64,000 nucleotides of DNA from assembly GCA_009912235.1 (NCBI GenBank), contig WNDS01000002.1, forward strand, positions 310,001 to 374,000, in the 5' to 3' direction. Of this stretch, positions 36,078 to 46,340 are shown piece by piece (the first letter of the stretch is position 1; each line of letters starts with the position of its first letter). This DNA is from Stenotrophomonas maltophilia. GTDB lineage: Bacteria > Pseudomonadota > Gammaproteobacteria > Xanthomonadales > Xanthomonadaceae. The notes beneath the pieces were generated by a model. The model was not told the DNA's origin. It saw nothing but the letters and a program-made list of their open reading frames with translations, and made no database searches. Position numbers and translations under genes: made by a program.

Positions 36078-36434
36078 TCAGCGCCGCAGTAATTGCAGCA
36101 CTTCTTCCAGCTCCATGCGCACCTGCTTGATGATCTGGTTGCTCAGCGCCGATTCCTCGCGGGCATCGGGGCCATCCAACCGCAGGCGCGCACCACCGAT
36201 GGTGTAGCCCTGTTCGTACAGCAGGCTGCGGATCTGCCGCACCATCAGCACGTCGTGGCGCTGGTAGTAGCGGCGGTTGCCACGGCGCTTAGCCGGTTCG
36301 AGGCTGGGAAATTCGGTTTCCCAGTAGCGCAGCACGTGCGGCTTGACGTCGCACAGCTCGCTCACCTCACCGATGGTGAAGTAGCGCTTGGCCGGTATCG
36401 GCGGAAGTTCGCGGTTACTGCCCGGATCCAGCAT
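36078..36434 (-). CDS. MerR family regulator (ihfA-linked)
   Basis: The 118-residue protein has a MerR-type winged helix-turn-helix (about 17-85): [40 protein letters not shown] and [21 protein letters not shown] short C-terminal helix for dimerisation follows, with no metal-binding cysteine pair. Its start lies inside the end of ihfA (20-nt overlap), the arrangement found in many gammaproteobacteria, so it is translated from the pheST-ihfA transcript. Its target is unknown. Confidence 0.9.
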   Translation of the reverse strand: MLDPGSNRELPPIPAKRYFTIGEVSELCDVKPHVLRYWETEFPSLEPAKRRGNRRYYQRHDVLMVRQIRSLLYEQGYTIGGARLRLDGPDAREESALSNQIIKQVRMELEEVLQLLRR

Positions 36435-36714
36435 AAGCCTCAACCCTCTCCTTGAGCTTCTGGCCCGGACGGAAGGTAACCACCGTACGGGCGGAAATCG
36501 GAATTTCCGCACCGGTCTTGGGGTTGCGACCCGGGCGCTGGTTCTTGCGCCGCAGGTCGAAATTACCGAAGCCGGACAGCTTCACCTGACGTCCCTGTTC
36601 CAATGCTTCACGCAGCACATCGAAGAACGCGTCGACGAATTCCTTGGCTTCCCGCTTGTTCAGACCGACTTCGTCGAACAGCTTTTCCGCCATCTCCGCC
36701 TTGGTCAATGCCAT
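36415..36714 (-). CDS. ihfA: Integration host factor subunit alpha
   Basis: IHF-alpha pairs with IHF-beta to bend DNA in recombination, replication and transcription control. The 99-residue HU/IHF protein starts [20 protein letters not shown] and carries [27 protein letters not shown] and the DNA-contacting arm [20 protein letters not shown]. It follows pheT by 28 nt, the usual pheS-pheT-ihfA order. Confidence 0.97.
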   Translation of the reverse strand: MALTKAEMAEKLFDEVGLNKREAKEFVDAFFDVLREALEQGRQVKLSGFGNFDLRRKNQRPGRNPKTGAEIPISARTVVTFRPGQKLKERVEAYAGSGQ

Positions 36715-36742
36715 TGCCTGCTTACCCCCGAGTGCTACCCGC

Positions 36743-39124
36743 TCAGCCGCGGATCCGGGCGTGGTGTTCACGCTCGATGGCAGTGACCGCCTCGGCCACC
36801 ACCGCTTCCACGTCGCGATCCCTCAGAGTGCGCGACTTGTCCTGCAAAATCAAGCCCATAGCGAGACTCTTGAAACCCGGCTCCACGCCCTGGCCGACGT
36901 AGCGGTCGAACAGGTTCAGCTCGCGCAGCAGCGGCCCGGCGGCCTGGCGAACGGTGGCCGACAGGTCGGCCCAGCTGACCTGTTCAGGGACCAGGAAGGC
37001 CAGGTCGCGGCGCACCGCCGGGAAGCGCGACAGCTCGCTGGCGCGCGGCAGCTGGCGGGCCGACAGCGCATGCAGGTCCAGCTCGAAGGCATAGACGTCG
37101 GCATCCATGTCCATGGCCTTGGCCAGGCGCGGGTGGATCTGGCCGATCCAGCCGATCACCACGCCATCGCGCAGCACCTCGGCCGAGCGGGCCGGGTGGC
37201 CGTAGCTGCGGGTGGAAGGCTGAAACACCAGCTCGGCACCACTGGCGGCGGCCAGCGATTCCAGGTCACCCTTCAGGTCATGGAAATCGACCTTGCGGGT
37301 CGGCAGGCCCCACTGCACGGCCTGCGCATCGCCACAGACGGCGGCGGCCACACGCGGGGTTTCCAGCGGCGCTGGTTGGCCTTCGCCTTGCTGCTGGGCG
37401 AACACCCGGCCGATCTCGAACAGGCGCACGCGCGCCTGCTGACGGGCGGCATTGCGGCCCAGGGTAGCGACCAGGCCCGGCAGCAGCGCCGGGCGCATCA
37501 CCGCCAGCTCGGCCGACAGCGGGTTGGCCAGCGGCACCAGCGCGTCGCGCAGCTGCCACTGGGTCAGCAGCGCATCGTCGACGAAGGCGAAGTTCAGGGT
37601 TTCCTGCAGGTCGCGGGCAACCAGCTGGCGGCGCACGCTCAGCACGTCCAGCTGGGTCTCGGTCGGCATCGCCACGCGCGCCGCGCCACCCGGCAGGGTG
37701 GTCGGAATCTGCTCGTAGCCGTGGATGCGGGCCAGTTCCTCGATCAGGTCTTCTTCAATGGCGATGTCGAAACGGCGGCTCGGTGCGGTCACCTGCCAGC
37801 CGTCGCCGGCCGCGGTCACGCCCATGCCCAGCGCGCGCAGGATGCGCTCGACTTCGGCGTCTTCAATGGTGATGCCCAGCACGCGGGTGATGCGGGCGCG
37901 GCGCAGGGTGATCGTCGCTGCCTGCGGCAGATCAGCCTCACGCACGGCCTCGGTGACCGGCGCCGGCGTGCCGCCGGCCAGGTCCAGCACCAGGCGGGTG
38001 GCGTATTCGATGGCGGTGCGCGGCAGCGCCGGGTCGACGCCACGCTCGAAGCGGTGGCCGGCATCGGTGTGCAGGCCCAGCTTGCGGCCACGGCCCATGA
38101 TGGCGGCCGGGGCGAAGTGCGCGGCCTCCAGGAACACGGCGGTGGTGCCGTCGGTGACGCGGGTATCGAAGCTGCCCATCAGGCCGGCCAGGCCGACCGC
38201 ACGGTCGGCGTCGGTCACCACCAGGAAGCTTTCGTCCAGCACCGCATCGCGGCCGTCCAGCAGCTTGATCGCCTCACCGGCACGCGAATGGCGCACGCCG
38301 ATGCTGCCCTGCAGGGTGCCCAGGTCGTAGGCGTGCATCGGCTGGCCCAGCTCCAGCATCACGTACTGGGTGATGTCGACCAGCAGCGACACCGGGCGCA
38401 CGCCACTGCGGCGCAGGCGCTCGGCCATCCACAGCGGGGTCTTCGCCGCCGCGTTGACGCCTTCGATGACGCGACCCAGGTAACGCGGCGCTTCGGCGCC
38501 GGCGTCGAGCTGGATGGACAGCTCGCGGCTGCCGACCGCCGCAATGGCGTCGGCGGCGAAATCCAGCACTTCGCTGCGGGTGGCCGCGGCCACGTCATAG
38601 GCGATGCCACGCACGCTGAAGCAGTCGGCGCGGTTGGGGGTCAGCTTGATCTCGATGCTGGCGTCGGGCAGGCTCAGGTACTCCACCAGGGTCTGGCCGA
38701 CCGGTGCGTCATCGGCCAGTTCCAGCAGGCCGGACGCATCGGCATCCAGGCCCAGCTCCTTGGCCGAGCACAGCATGCCGTTGGATTCGACGCCGCGCAG
38801 CTTGGCCGGCTTGATCTTCAGCTCGCCGATCTGCGCGCCGACCATGGCCAGCGGCGCGACCAGTCCCGGGCGCGCGTTGGGCGCACCGCAGACGATCTGC
38901 AGCAGCTCGCCCTGCCCGGCATCGACCGTGCACACCTGCAGGCGATCGGCTTCGGGGTGGCGCACGGCCTCGACGATGCGGGCCACGACCACGTGCTGCA
39001 GGCCATCGCCCAGCGCGGTCACCTCTTCCACTTCCAGGCCGATCGCGGTCAGCACCGCGCTCAGTTCCTCGCGCGAAGCGGTGGTCGGGACGTGGCTGCG
39101 CAGCCAGTTTTCGGAGAATTTCAT
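36743..39124 (-). CDS. pheT: Phenylalanyl-tRNA synthetase beta subunit
   Basis: PheT, with PheS, forms the heterotetrameric PheRS; the beta chain edits Tyr-tRNA(Phe) and binds tRNA. The 793 residues include the N-terminal tRNA-binding OB domain (about 40-150, [21 protein letters not shown]), the B3/B4 editing domain (about 210-380), the B5 domain, the catalytic-like core and the C-terminal FDX-ACB anticodon-binding domain. Full length and intact. The start [20 protein letters not shown] at 39124 is standard. Confidence 0.97.
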   Translation of the reverse strand: MKFSENWLRSHVPTTASREELSAVLTAIGLEVEEVTALGDGLQHVVVARIVEAVRHPEADRLQVCTVDAGQGELLQIVCGAPNARPGLVAPLAMVGAQIGELKIKPAKLRGVESNGMLCSAKELGLDADASGLLELADDAPVGQTLVEYLSLPDASIEIKLTPNRADCFSVRGIAYDVAAATRSEVLDFAADAIAAVGSRELSIQLDAGAEAPRYLGRVIEGVNAAAKTPLWMAERLRRSGVRPVSLLVDITQYVMLELGQPMHAYDLGTLQGSIGVRHSRAGEAIKLLDGRDAVLDESFLVVTDADRAVGLAGLMGSFDTRVTDGTTAVFLEAAHFAPAAIMGRGRKLGLHTDAGHRFERGVDPALPRTAIEYATRLVLDLAGGTPAPVTEAVREADLPQAATITLRRARITRVLGITIEDAEVERILRALGMGVTAAGDGWQVTAPSRRFDIAIEEDLIEELARIHGYEQIPTTLPGGAARVAMPTETQLDVLSVRRQLVARDLQETLNFAFVDDALLTQWQLRDALVPLANPLSAELAVMRPALLPGLVATLGRNAARQQARVRLFEIGRVFAQQQGEGQPAPLETPRVAAAVCGDAQAVQWGLPTRKVDFHDLKGDLESLAAASGAELVFQPSTRSYGHPARSAEVLRDGVVIGWIGQIHPRLAKAMDMDADVYAFELDLHALSARQLPRASELSRFPAVRRDLAFLVPEQVSWADLSATVRQAAGPLLRELNLFDRYVGQGVEPGFKSLAMGLILQDKSRTLRDRDVEAVVAEAVTAIEREHHARIRG

Positions 39125-39207
39125 GCTGTCACCCTGGTGGGCCCGGCGCATGCGCCTGGGCCTGCGTTGTTGAGTCCGCCGGGCATGGCCCGGCACTGCC
39201 TGATGCG

Positions 39208-40206
<999 letters not shown>

Positions 40207-40307
40207 TCACCGGAACTCCCGTCGGTATGCCATCGCGGCACGCGAAGGGCCGACCCCCGTCGCCACCGCTGCCCGGCCGCTGCGCCTGTACCGGCTGCGC
40301 CCGGGAC

Positions 40308-40343
40308 AAAAAAGAATGGGGAAGGACTTGCGCCCTTCCCCAT
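40308..40343 (-). terminator. Terminator, possibly attenuator, between rplT and pheS
   Basis: On the minus strand ATGGGGAAGG (40343-40334) pairs perfectly with CCTTCCCCAT (40325-40316) around an 8-nt loop, followed by TCTTTTTTG. It lies 56 nt after the rplT stop and about 105 nt before pheS. A second CCTTCCC at 40390-40396, directly after the rplT stop codon, could pair with GGGAAGG of the stem instead, so the structure may be regulated. Confidence 0.85.
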
Positions 40344-40398
40344 GCATTGCCTCTACCTGACACCGTTCCGGATGAACGGCAACGGCATCGGGAAGGAC

Positions 40399-40758
40399 TT
40401 ATGCCGCCAGTGCGCCCTTGGCCTTTTCGGCCAGTGCAGCAAAACCGGCTGCGTCGTGCACGGCGATATCAGCCAGGACCTTGCGGTCCAGGGTGATGCC
40501 AGCCTTCAGCAGGCCGTTCATGAAGCGGCTGTAGCTCAGACCGTTGATGCGGGCAGCCGCATTGATACGGGTGATCCACAGCGAACGGAAGTTGCGCTTC
40601 TTCTGCTTACGGCCGATGTAGGCGTACTGCTGTGCCTTGATGACGGCCTGCTTGGCAACGCGGAAGACCTTGCGACGGGCATTGTAGTAGCCCTTCGCCA
40701 GATCAAGGATTTTCTTGTGGCGGCGACGCGCCTGTACGCCACGCTTAACTCGTGCCAT
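40399..40758 (-). CDS. rplT: 50S ribosomal protein L20
   Basis: L20 binds 23S rRNA early in 50S assembly and represses its own operon in bacteria studied. The 119-residue protein has the expected length and sequence ([40 protein letters not shown]). It is 11 nt downstream of rpmI. Confidence 0.98.
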   Translation of the reverse strand: MARVKRGVQARRRHKKILDLAKGYYNARRKVFRVAKQAVIKAQQYAYIGRKQKKRNFRSLWITRINAAARINGLSYSRFMNGLLKAGITLDRKVLADIAVHDAAGFAALAEKAKGALAA

Positions 40759-40769
40759 TTTTCAGTTCC

Positions 40770-40967
40770 TCAGAGGTAAGGGAGCATGCGGTCCAGACGG
40801 CCTGCGTCTTCTGCGCGGACGTGGTTCGTCTGACGCAGGTTACGCTTCCGCTTGGTCGCTTTCTTCGTGAGGATGTGGCTACGGTTGGCGTGGCCGCACT
40901 TGTACTTGCCCGAGGCGGTCTTGCGGAAACGCTTGGCCGCTGCCCGGTTGGTCTTGATCTTGGGCAT
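40770..40967 (-). CDS. rpmI: 50S ribosomal protein L35
   Basis: This is the 65-residue L35 ([20 protein letters not shown], then [16 protein letters not shown]), always paired with L20. The 275-nt spacer to infC upstream is long and contains a hairpin at 41169-41192. In E. coli the matching region carries the L20 repressor site; I could not define an equivalent pseudoknot by eye. Confidence 0.98.
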
Positions 40968-41168
40968 TGCAATGTCCTTGATGGGGGTGACCCTGGTTTC
41001 TGACTGATCTGGCGGTGGCCTGGGCCACTCTTTCCGTCCTGCCATGATCGGCGTACGACCCGTCCTGGGCGGGTCGAGCCGGGTATGATACAGGCAAAAC
41101 CGCCGCCCGACCAGCCCCCGGGTGCATCTGCCGCTGCGAAGCCCCGCCCGCGCCCACCCTGAACGCAG

Positions 41169-41192
41169 AAAGGCGCCCGCAAGGGCGCCCTT
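41169..41192 (-). terminator. Hairpin downstream of infC
   Basis: On the minus strand AAGGGCGCCC pairs with GGGCGCCTTT around TTGC (10 bp). The T tract is only TTTCTG, so termination is probably partial, allowing readthrough into rpmI-rplT. Confidence 0.65.
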
Positions 41193-41242
41193 CCACCGCG
41201 ATGTGAACCTGCCAGGCGCCCCATGGGGCAGCCTGCCAGCGG

Positions 41243-41770
41243 TTACATCTTCTTCTTCGGCGCGATCATCATCACCATCTGGCGGCCTTCCAGGCGCGGA
41301 CGGGATTCAATCACGATGTCCTCGCCCAGATCGGTCTCGATCCGGTTGGCCATCTCGCGGCCCAGTTCCTGGTGGCTCATTTCACGGCCACGGAAACGGA
41401 TGTTGACCTTGATCTTGTCACCATCTTCGAGGAACCCGCGCATCTTGCGCAGCTTGATCTGGTAGTCGCCCTCGTCCGTGACCGGACGGAACTTCACTTC
41501 CTTGATCTCGACCTGCTTGGTCTTCTTCTTGGCCTCGCTGGCCTTCTTCTGCGCTTCGAACTTGAACTTGCCGAAGTCCATGATCTTGCACACCGGCGGA
41601 TCAGCCTGCGGCTGGATCTCGACCAGGTCCAGGCCTTCATCTTCGGCCATGGACAGCGCTTCGTCGCGCGACAACACGCCGATCAATTCTCCGTCGCTGC
41701 CGATCACGCGGACGCGCGGCACACGGATTTCCTGATTCTTGCGGTTCTGTTTGTTGTCAGGGGTGCTGAT
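41243..41770 (-). CDS. infC: Translation initiation factor IF-3, non-canonical ATC start
   Basis: IF-3 binds the 30S subunit, prevents premature 50S joining and proofreads start-codon pairing. The product is 175 residues from the ATC at 41770 ([20 protein letters not shown], with Met as the actual first residue). It has the N-terminal domain [18 protein letters not shown], a Lys-rich linker helix, and the C-terminal domain [21 protein letters not shown] lies 8 nt before the ATC, inside what would be the coding part of a TTG-initiated frame, which argues for the ATC. Rare AUU/AUC starts allow IF-3 to repress its own translation. Confidence 0.93.
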   Translation of the reverse strand: MSTPDNKQNRKNQEIRVPRVRVIGSDGELIGVLSRDEALSMAEDEGLDLVEIQPQADPPVCKIMDFGKFKFEAQKKASEAKKKTKQVEIKEVKFRPVTDEGDYQIKLRKMRGFLEDGDKIKVNIRFRGREMSHQELGREMANRIETDLGEDIVIESRPRLEGRQMVMMIAPKKKM

Positions 41771-41795
41771 ATTACGTTCTCCCAAGGGTATCGAA

Positions 41796-41826
41796 CCGGT
41801 CCGGGCTTCTTGTTCGCCCGGACCGG
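41796..41826 (-). promoter_or_regulatory. Stable hairpin between thrS and infC
   Basis: CCGGTCCGGGC (41796-41806) is the exact complement of GCCCGGACCGG (41816-41826) around a 9-nt loop. It fills half of the 64-nt thrS-infC spacer and ends 26 nt before the infC start codon. There is no U tract, so a role in mRNA stability, processing or infC translation is more likely than termination. Confidence 0.7.
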
Positions 41827-41834
41827 ACCTTTGC

Positions 41835-43736
41835 TTACGCGCCCTCAGCCTGGAGCCGCTCGATGAAGGCCTGCGGGCTCATGCTGCCCAGGTCTTCGCC
41901 AGAACGCGTACGCACCGCCACAGCTCCATTTTCCTTCTCGCGGTCACCGATGACCAGCAGATAAGGCACGCGCTGCAATGTATGCTCGCGGATTTTATAG
42001 CCGATCTTCTCGTTACGCAAATCCGAGCTGACGCGGAAGCCTTGCTCCGCAAGGGTTTTGGTCACGCCTGCCACGTATTCAGCCTGCGCATCGGTGATAT
42101 TGGCCACCACCACCTGGGTCGGGGCCAGCCAGGCAGGGAACTGGCCGGCATGGTGCTCGATCAGGATGCCCAGGAAACGCTCCATCGAACCGACGATGGC
42201 CCGGTGCAGCATGACCGGGTGCTTCTTCTGGCTGTTCTCGTCCACGTACTCGGCGCCGAGGCGGCCGGGCATCATGAAGTCCACCTGCATGGTGCCCAGC
42301 TGCCAGGTGCGGCCGATGGCGTCCTTCAGGTGGTACTCGATCTTCGGGCCATAGAAGGCGCCCTCGCCCGGCAGCTCCTGCCATTCCACGCCGCAGCTGG
42401 ACAGCGCCGAGCGCAGCGCGCCTTCGGCCTTGTCCCAGGTGGCGTCGTCACCCAGGCGCGATTCCGGGCGCAGCGCGATCTTGATCTGGATCTCCTCGAA
42501 ACCGAAGTGCTGGTAGACCGCCAGCGCCTGCTGGTGGAAGGCGGTCACTTCCGCTTCGATCTGGCTCTCGGTGCAGAAGATGTGCCCGTCGTCCTGGGTG
42601 AAGCCACGCACGCGCAGGATGCCGTGCAGAGCGCCGGACGGCTCGTTGCGGTGGCAGGAGCCGAATTCACCGTAGCGGATCGGCAGGTCGCGGTAGCTGT
42701 GCAGGCCCTGGTTGAACACCTGCACATGGCCGGGGCAGTTCATCGGCTTGACCGCGTAGGTGCGCTTCTCCGATTCGGTGAAGAACATGTTGTCCTGGTA
42801 GTTGTCCCAGTGGCCGGACTTCTTCCACAGGCTCACGTCCAGGATCTGCGGGCAGCGCACTTCGCCGTAGCCGCTGCTGCGGTAGACCTTGCGCATGTAC
42901 TGCTCCACCACCTGCCACAGCGCCCAGCCCTTGGGGTGCCAGAACACCAGGCCCGGCGCCTCTTCCTGCAGGTGGAACAGGTCCTGCTGCTTGCCGATGC
43001 GGCGGTGGTCGCGCATTTCGGCTTCTTCGATGCGCTTGATGTACGCCTCGAGCTGCTTCTTGTCAGCCCAGGCGGTGCCGTAGATGCGCTGCAGCCGTTC
43101 GTTCTGCGCATCGCCACGCCAGTAGGCGCCGGAAATGCGGGTCAGCTTGAAGGCCTTCAGGAAGCGCGTGTTCGGCACGTGCGGGCCACGGCACATGTCC
43201 ACGTATTCCTGGTGGTAGTACATGCCCATGGCCTGGATGTCATCGGACATGTCCTCGATCAGGCGCAGCTTGTAGTCCTCGCCACGGGCCTTGAAGATCT
43301 CGATCACCTCGGCGCGCGGGGTCACCTTCTTGACCACGTCGTAGTCCTGCGCGATCAGCTCGCCCATGCGCTTTTCGATGGCGGCCATGTCGTCCGGCGT
43401 GAACGGGCGCTCGGAATAGATGTCGTAGTAAAAGCCTTCGGCGATGACTGGGCCGATGACCATCTTCACGTCCGGGTACAGCTGCTTGACCGCGTGGCCG
43501 ACCAGGTGGGCGCAGGAGTGGCGGATGATCTCCACGCCCTCCTCATCCTTGGCGGTGATGATGCGCAGGCTGGCATCGTGGTCGATGACATCGCTGGCAT
43601 CGACCAGCACGCCATCGACCGAACCGGCGATGGTGGCCTTGGCCAGGCCGGCACCGATGGACTGGGCGAGGTCCATGACGCTGACGGGATTTTCGAATTC
43701 GCGGCGGCTGCCGTCGGGGAGGGTAATGGCGATCAT
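41835..43736 (-). CDS. thrS: Threonyl-tRNA synthetase
   Basis: ThrS charges tRNA(Thr) and edits mischarged Ser. The 633-residue protein contains the TGS domain (about 1-61), the editing domain with the [16 protein letters not shown] zinc/active-site motif (about 73-88), and the class II catalytic core with [20 protein letters not shown] (Cys zinc ligand) and [32 protein letters not shown] (motif 3) and a C-terminal anticodon-binding domain follow. The start [20 protein letters not shown] at 43736 is standard. The 5' leader carries a Thr-codon leader peptide and a terminator, suggesting attenuation by charged tRNA(Thr). Confidence 0.97.
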   Translation of the reverse strand: MIAITLPDGSRREFENPVSVMDLAQSIGAGLAKATIAGSVDGVLVDASDVIDHDASLRIITAKDEEGVEIIRHSCAHLVGHAVKQLYPDVKMVIGPVIAEGFYYDIYSERPFTPDDMAAIEKRMGELIAQDYDVVKKVTPRAEVIEIFKARGEDYKLRLIEDMSDDIQAMGMYYHQEYVDMCRGPHVPNTRFLKAFKLTRISGAYWRGDAQNERLQRIYGTAWADKKQLEAYIKRIEEAEMRDHRRIGKQQDLFHLQEEAPGLVFWHPKGWALWQVVEQYMRKVYRSSGYGEVRCPQILDVSLWKKSGHWDNYQDNMFFTESEKRTYAVKPMNCPGHVQVFNQGLHSYRDLPIRYGEFGSCHRNEPSGALHGILRVRGFTQDDGHIFCTESQIEAEVTAFHQQALAVYQHFGFEEIQIKIALRPESRLGDDATWDKAEGALRSALSSCGVEWQELPGEGAFYGPKIEYHLKDAIGRTWQLGTMQVDFMMPGRLGAEYVDENSQKKHPVMLHRAIVGSMERFLGILIEHHAGQFPAWLAPTQVVVANITDAQAEYVAGVTKTLAEQGFRVSSDLRNEKIGYKIREHTLQRVPYLLVIGDREKENGAVAVRTRSGEDLGSMSPQAFIERLQAEGA

Positions 43737-43803
43737 CACAATGGCTTCGTGCAGGGCCCGCGCGGGCGGGCTGGAATGCGCACCCGGGCGGATGCCGGGC
43801 AAC

Positions 43804-43839
43804 AAAAAAGCGCCACGAGGGCGCCTGCGGATCAGGGCC
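43804..43839 (-). promoter_or_regulatory. Candidate thrS attenuator: antiterminator and terminator hairpins
   Basis: Reading the minus strand: GGCCCTG (43839-43833) can pair with CAGGCGCC (43827-43820) around ATCCG, with one bulged C, as an antiterminator. Alternatively AGGCGCC (43826-43820) pairs with GGCGCTT (43814-43808) around CTCGT as a terminator, followed by a run of six U residues (43809-43804). The two structures share AGGCGCC and are mutually exclusive. The U tract is about 68 nt before the thrS ATG. A short Thr-rich leader frame precedes both. Confidence 0.7.
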
Positions 43840-43851
43840 TTCGGGGGCAGG

Positions 43852-43878
43852 TCAACAGTGGGCGGTGGTAGTGCTCAT
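43852..43878 (-). CDS. Putative thrS leader peptide MSTTTAHC
   Basis: ATG at 43878-43876 opens an 8-codon frame ending TGA at 43854-43852. Codons 3-5 are ACT ACC ACC, three consecutive threonines. The stop lies 13 nt before the antiterminator hairpin. A promoter-like pair lies 55-90 nt upstream. The Shine-Dalgarno is weak. The Thr run directly before an attenuator of the threonyl-tRNA synthetase gene is the main support; such a short frame could also arise by chance. Confidence 0.55.
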   Translation of the reverse strand: MSTTTAHC

Positions 43879-43938
43879 GTCGCACGCTCGGCCGGCGCAC
43901 AGCGCGGGCCACCTTGTTCCAGCAGGGGGATGGTCCTG

Positions 43939-43967
43939 ATCTTAAACCAGCCCGCGACAAAGCCCAA
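43939..43967 (-). promoter_or_regulatory. Promoter of the thrS leader
   Basis: On the minus strand TTGGGC (43967-43962) and TAAGAT (43944-43939) are 17 nt apart. Transcription would start near 43932, giving a leader of about 195 nt before thrS. The rest of the gene-free stretch 43737-44168 holds the leader elements and, near 44016-44033, a degenerate AATGATTACCAT that could be a Fur-type site for the opposite operon. Confidence 0.6.
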
Positions 43968-44168
43968 GGGCCGCAGGGAAAACGCCTGAATGAGCCTGCG
44001 CTGGCTTGGCCAAAAGCCAATGATTACCATGTGCGCGCACCGCCGGTGCACCGCCCCCGCTACAGGATTCCCGCGCATGCCCCTGCCCCGACGGACCGCC
44101 GCCGGCTTGTCCGATGCTCCCCGCCTGGCCGTCCCGCGGGCGCCGGCCGCCGGCGCGCGGTGGCGGCG

Positions 44169-44465
44169 ATGATTTCCGTCGGCCTCTCCAGCCTGGGCTT
44201 CTGCAGCCTGGCGGTGTCGGCGTCGGCATTCTCAGCCGTGGCGTTCTACGCCGCCTCCCCGCACTGCCGCTGGCCGCGCCTGCGCCGCGCCGGCCGGCTG
44301 GGCCGGCAGATCGGCCTGGTGGCCGCCGCGGCAAGCCTGTGGTTATGGATGGCCGAGCTCGGCTTCGCCGCTGGCAGCGTGGCCATGCTGGGCAACTGGA
44401 TGCTGGTGGCCGTCAGCCTGCCGTGGCTGGCCGCCTGGCACCGCCCGCAGGCGGAGGCGCGCTGA
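44169..44465 (+). CDS. DUF3325 family small membrane protein
   Basis: The 98-residue, three-helix inner-membrane protein starts MISVGLSSLGFCSLAVSASA and has RLGRQIGLVAAAASLWLWMA and GNWMLVAVSLPWLAAWHRP. It fits DUF3325, a family encoded with DUF3649 and PepSY-type membrane proteins beside siderophore receptors. Its stop and the next start overlap by one base (TGATG), so it is cotranslated. The start is uncertain because the Shine-Dalgarno is weak. Confidence 0.72.
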   Translation: MISVGLSSLGFCSLAVSASAFSAVAFYAASPHCRWPRLRRAGRLGRQIGLVAAAASLWLWMAELGFAAGSVAMLGNWMLVAVSLPWLAAWHRPQAEAR

Positions 44466-44728
44466 TGTGGTCACGCGCCCTGGCCGGCATCGTCGCCGGC
44501 TTCCTGCTGGCCGCCGCGCTGACCGGGCTGGTGGCCTGGCTGCCACCGGGCCCGTGGCAGCGGGCGCTGGTGCCGAGCCTGATCGCCTTCATCCCGCTGT
44601 GGATGCTGGCCGCACTGTGGGCCTTCAGCTTCCGCAGCGGCGCCCACGCCTGGAACGCACTGGGGCTGGCCACGGTGGCCGCCTTCGGCCTGCTCTGGCT
44701 GCTGCGCCTGACCGGCGCCGTGCAATGA
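44465..44728 (+). CDS. DUF3649 family small membrane protein (iron-uptake linked)
   Basis: The 87-residue, three-helix protein starts MWSRALAGIVAGFLLAAALT and contains LVPSLIAFIPLWMLAALWAF. It resembles DUF3649 iron-uptake proteins. It sits between the DUF3325 and PepSY genes with a 1-nt overlap upstream and a 10-nt gap downstream, so all three form one operon. The exact biochemical role is unknown. Confidence 0.72.
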   Translation: MWSRALAGIVAGFLLAAALTGLVAWLPPGPWQRALVPSLIAFIPLWMLAALWAFSFRSGAHAWNALGLATVAAFGLLWLLRLTGAVQ

Positions 44729-44738
44729 GGGTTTCCGC

Positions 44739-46340
44739 ATGAAGTTCAGTTCGCAGACCCTGCGCACCTTCACCACCCTGCATACCTGGGTGGGCCTGGT
44801 GGCCGGCTTCGGCCTGTTCGTGGCCTTCTACGCCGGCGCGCTGACCCTGTTCCACCACGACCTGCCGCTGTGGCAGAACCCGCGCAGCGCCGAAGCGCCC
44901 GCAGCCACGCTGCAGGACATGCAGCAGGTGCTGGACGGCGTGCTGGCCCGTCACCCCGAGGCGCGCGCGCACGTGGGCATGACCTTCCCCGGCCCCGACC
45001 ACCCCGAGCCGCTGGCCTACTGGCAGGGTGCCGGTGGCCGCTGGCAATACGCCTGGCGCGGGCACTACGACGGCAGCCCCACCCCGCCCCAGACCGGCCT
45101 GGCCGAACTGGTGAACGAGCTGCATTACAGCCTGGGCTTGCCGGTGGCCGGCATCTACCTGATGGGCATCGTCTCGCTGCTGTATGGCATGGCACTGCTG
45201 AGCGGGCTGGTGATCCACCTGCCGAAGCTGGCCGGCGACCTGTTCGCGCTGCGCCCGGGCCGCAACCTGAAGCAGATGTGGCAGGACGCGCACAACGTGA
45301 TCGGCGTGCTGAGCCTGCCCTTCCACCTCATGTTTGCTGTCACCGGTGCGCTGCTGTGCCTGGTGTTCCTGCAGATGGCCGCGCTGAACCCGCTGGTGTT
45401 CCAGGGCCAGCTGCTGAAGGCGGTAGGCCCGGCGATGGATACCGCCCCGGTGCGCCTGGCGGCACAGGAACCGGCAGCACCCGGCAGCCTGGCCGAGCTG
45501 CACGCGCGCGCCATCAGCGTGGCGCAGGACCAGGGTGTGCGCGATTTCCACCCGGCCTACCTGAAGCTGGCCAATGCCGGTGATGCCCACGCCACCATCG
45601 AGATCACCGGCGAGTCCGGCGGCACCCTGGGGCCGCTAGGCGCAGTGGCGCTGGATGTGGCCAGCGGCGACGTGCTGGCCAGCCAGCTGCCCGGCCAGCG
45701 CGATGCCAACCACGCCACCCTCAGCGCCGCCTACGCGCTGCATTTCGGCGAGTTCGGCAACGGTGTGGTGGTCTGGCTGTACTTCCTGCTGGGGCTGGGC
45801 GGTGCCTTCCTGTTCTATTCGGGCAACCTGCTGTGGATCGAATCGCGGCGCAAGCGCCGGCAGCAGCTGCAGGGGCGCGCGCAGGTGAACATGGCGCGGG
45901 CCACCGTCGGCGTCTGCATCGGCCTGTGCGTGGCGGTGTCGGTCGCGTTCGTGGCCGCACCGGTGCTGGAACACACCGCGCCGGCGTGGGTCGACCCGGG
46001 CATCCGCTGGGCCTGCTTCGGCAGCTGGGCGCTGTGCGCGCTGTGGGCTGCGCTGCGCCACCCCGCGCGTGCGGCCGTGGAGCTGCTGTCGGCCGCCGCG
46101 CTGGCCACCGCGCTGGTGCCGCTGGTACACGGCGCACTGACCGGCTACTGGCCGTGGCTGGCGGCGGCGCGCGGCCTGTGGCCGCTGTTCTGGGTGGACA
46201 CCGTCGCGCTGGCCATGGCGGTCGGCTTCGCCGTCCTCGCCCGTGCCGCCCACCGCCGCGCGCGGCGGCGACCCCAACAGCGTCTGGGCGTACTGAACCG
46301 CAACGCCCGGCTTCAATCGCCGGGCAGCTTGTCCTCGTAG
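44739..46340 (+). CDS. PepSY-associated transmembrane protein (putative ferrisiderophore reductase)
   Basis: The 533-residue inner-membrane protein has the PepSY_TM architecture. An N-terminal helix begins FTTLHTWVGLVAGFGLFVAF, with the conserved TxHxW. Other features are ELHYSLGLPVAGIYLMGIVS, DAHNVIGVLSLPFHLMFAVT with its conserved His, a periplasmic PepSY-like domain (about 225-330), YALHFGEFGNGVVVWLYFLL, and several C-terminal helices. Members such as FpvG/FoxB reduce ferric siderophores in the inner membrane. GAGGG precedes the ATG at 44739. The last 28 bases overlap the end of the opposite GH18 gene. Confidence 0.88.
   Translation: MKFSSQTLRTFTTLHTWVGLVAGFGLFVAFYAGALTLFHHDLPLWQNPRSAEAPAATLQDMQQVLDGVLARHPEARAHVGMTFPGPDHPEPLAYWQGAGGRWQYAWRGHYDGSPTPPQTGLAELVNELHYSLGLPVAGIYLMGIVSLLYGMALLSGLVIHLPKLAGDLFALRPGRNLKQMWQDAHNVIGVLSLPFHLMFAVTGALLCLVFLQMAALNPLVFQGQLLKAVGPAMDTAPVRLAAQEPAAPGSLAELHARAISVAQDQGVRDFHPAYLKLANAGDAHATIEITGESGGTLGPLGAVALDVASGDVLASQLPGQRDANHATLSAAYALHFGEFGNGVVVWLYFLLGLGGAFLFYSGNLLWIESRRKRRQQLQGRAQVNMARATVGVCIGLCVAVSVAFVAAPVLEHTAPAWVDPGIRWACFGSWALCALWAALRHPARAAVELLSAAALATALVPLVHGALTGYWPWLAAARGLWPLFWVDTVALAMAVGFAVLARAAHRRARRRPQQRLGVLNRNARLQSPGSLSS

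Noticed and set aside
40354..40388. Short frame after rplT as a Phe leader peptide for pheST
   Set aside because: It contains a single Phe codon, so it cannot support Phe-specific ribosome stalling as pheM does.
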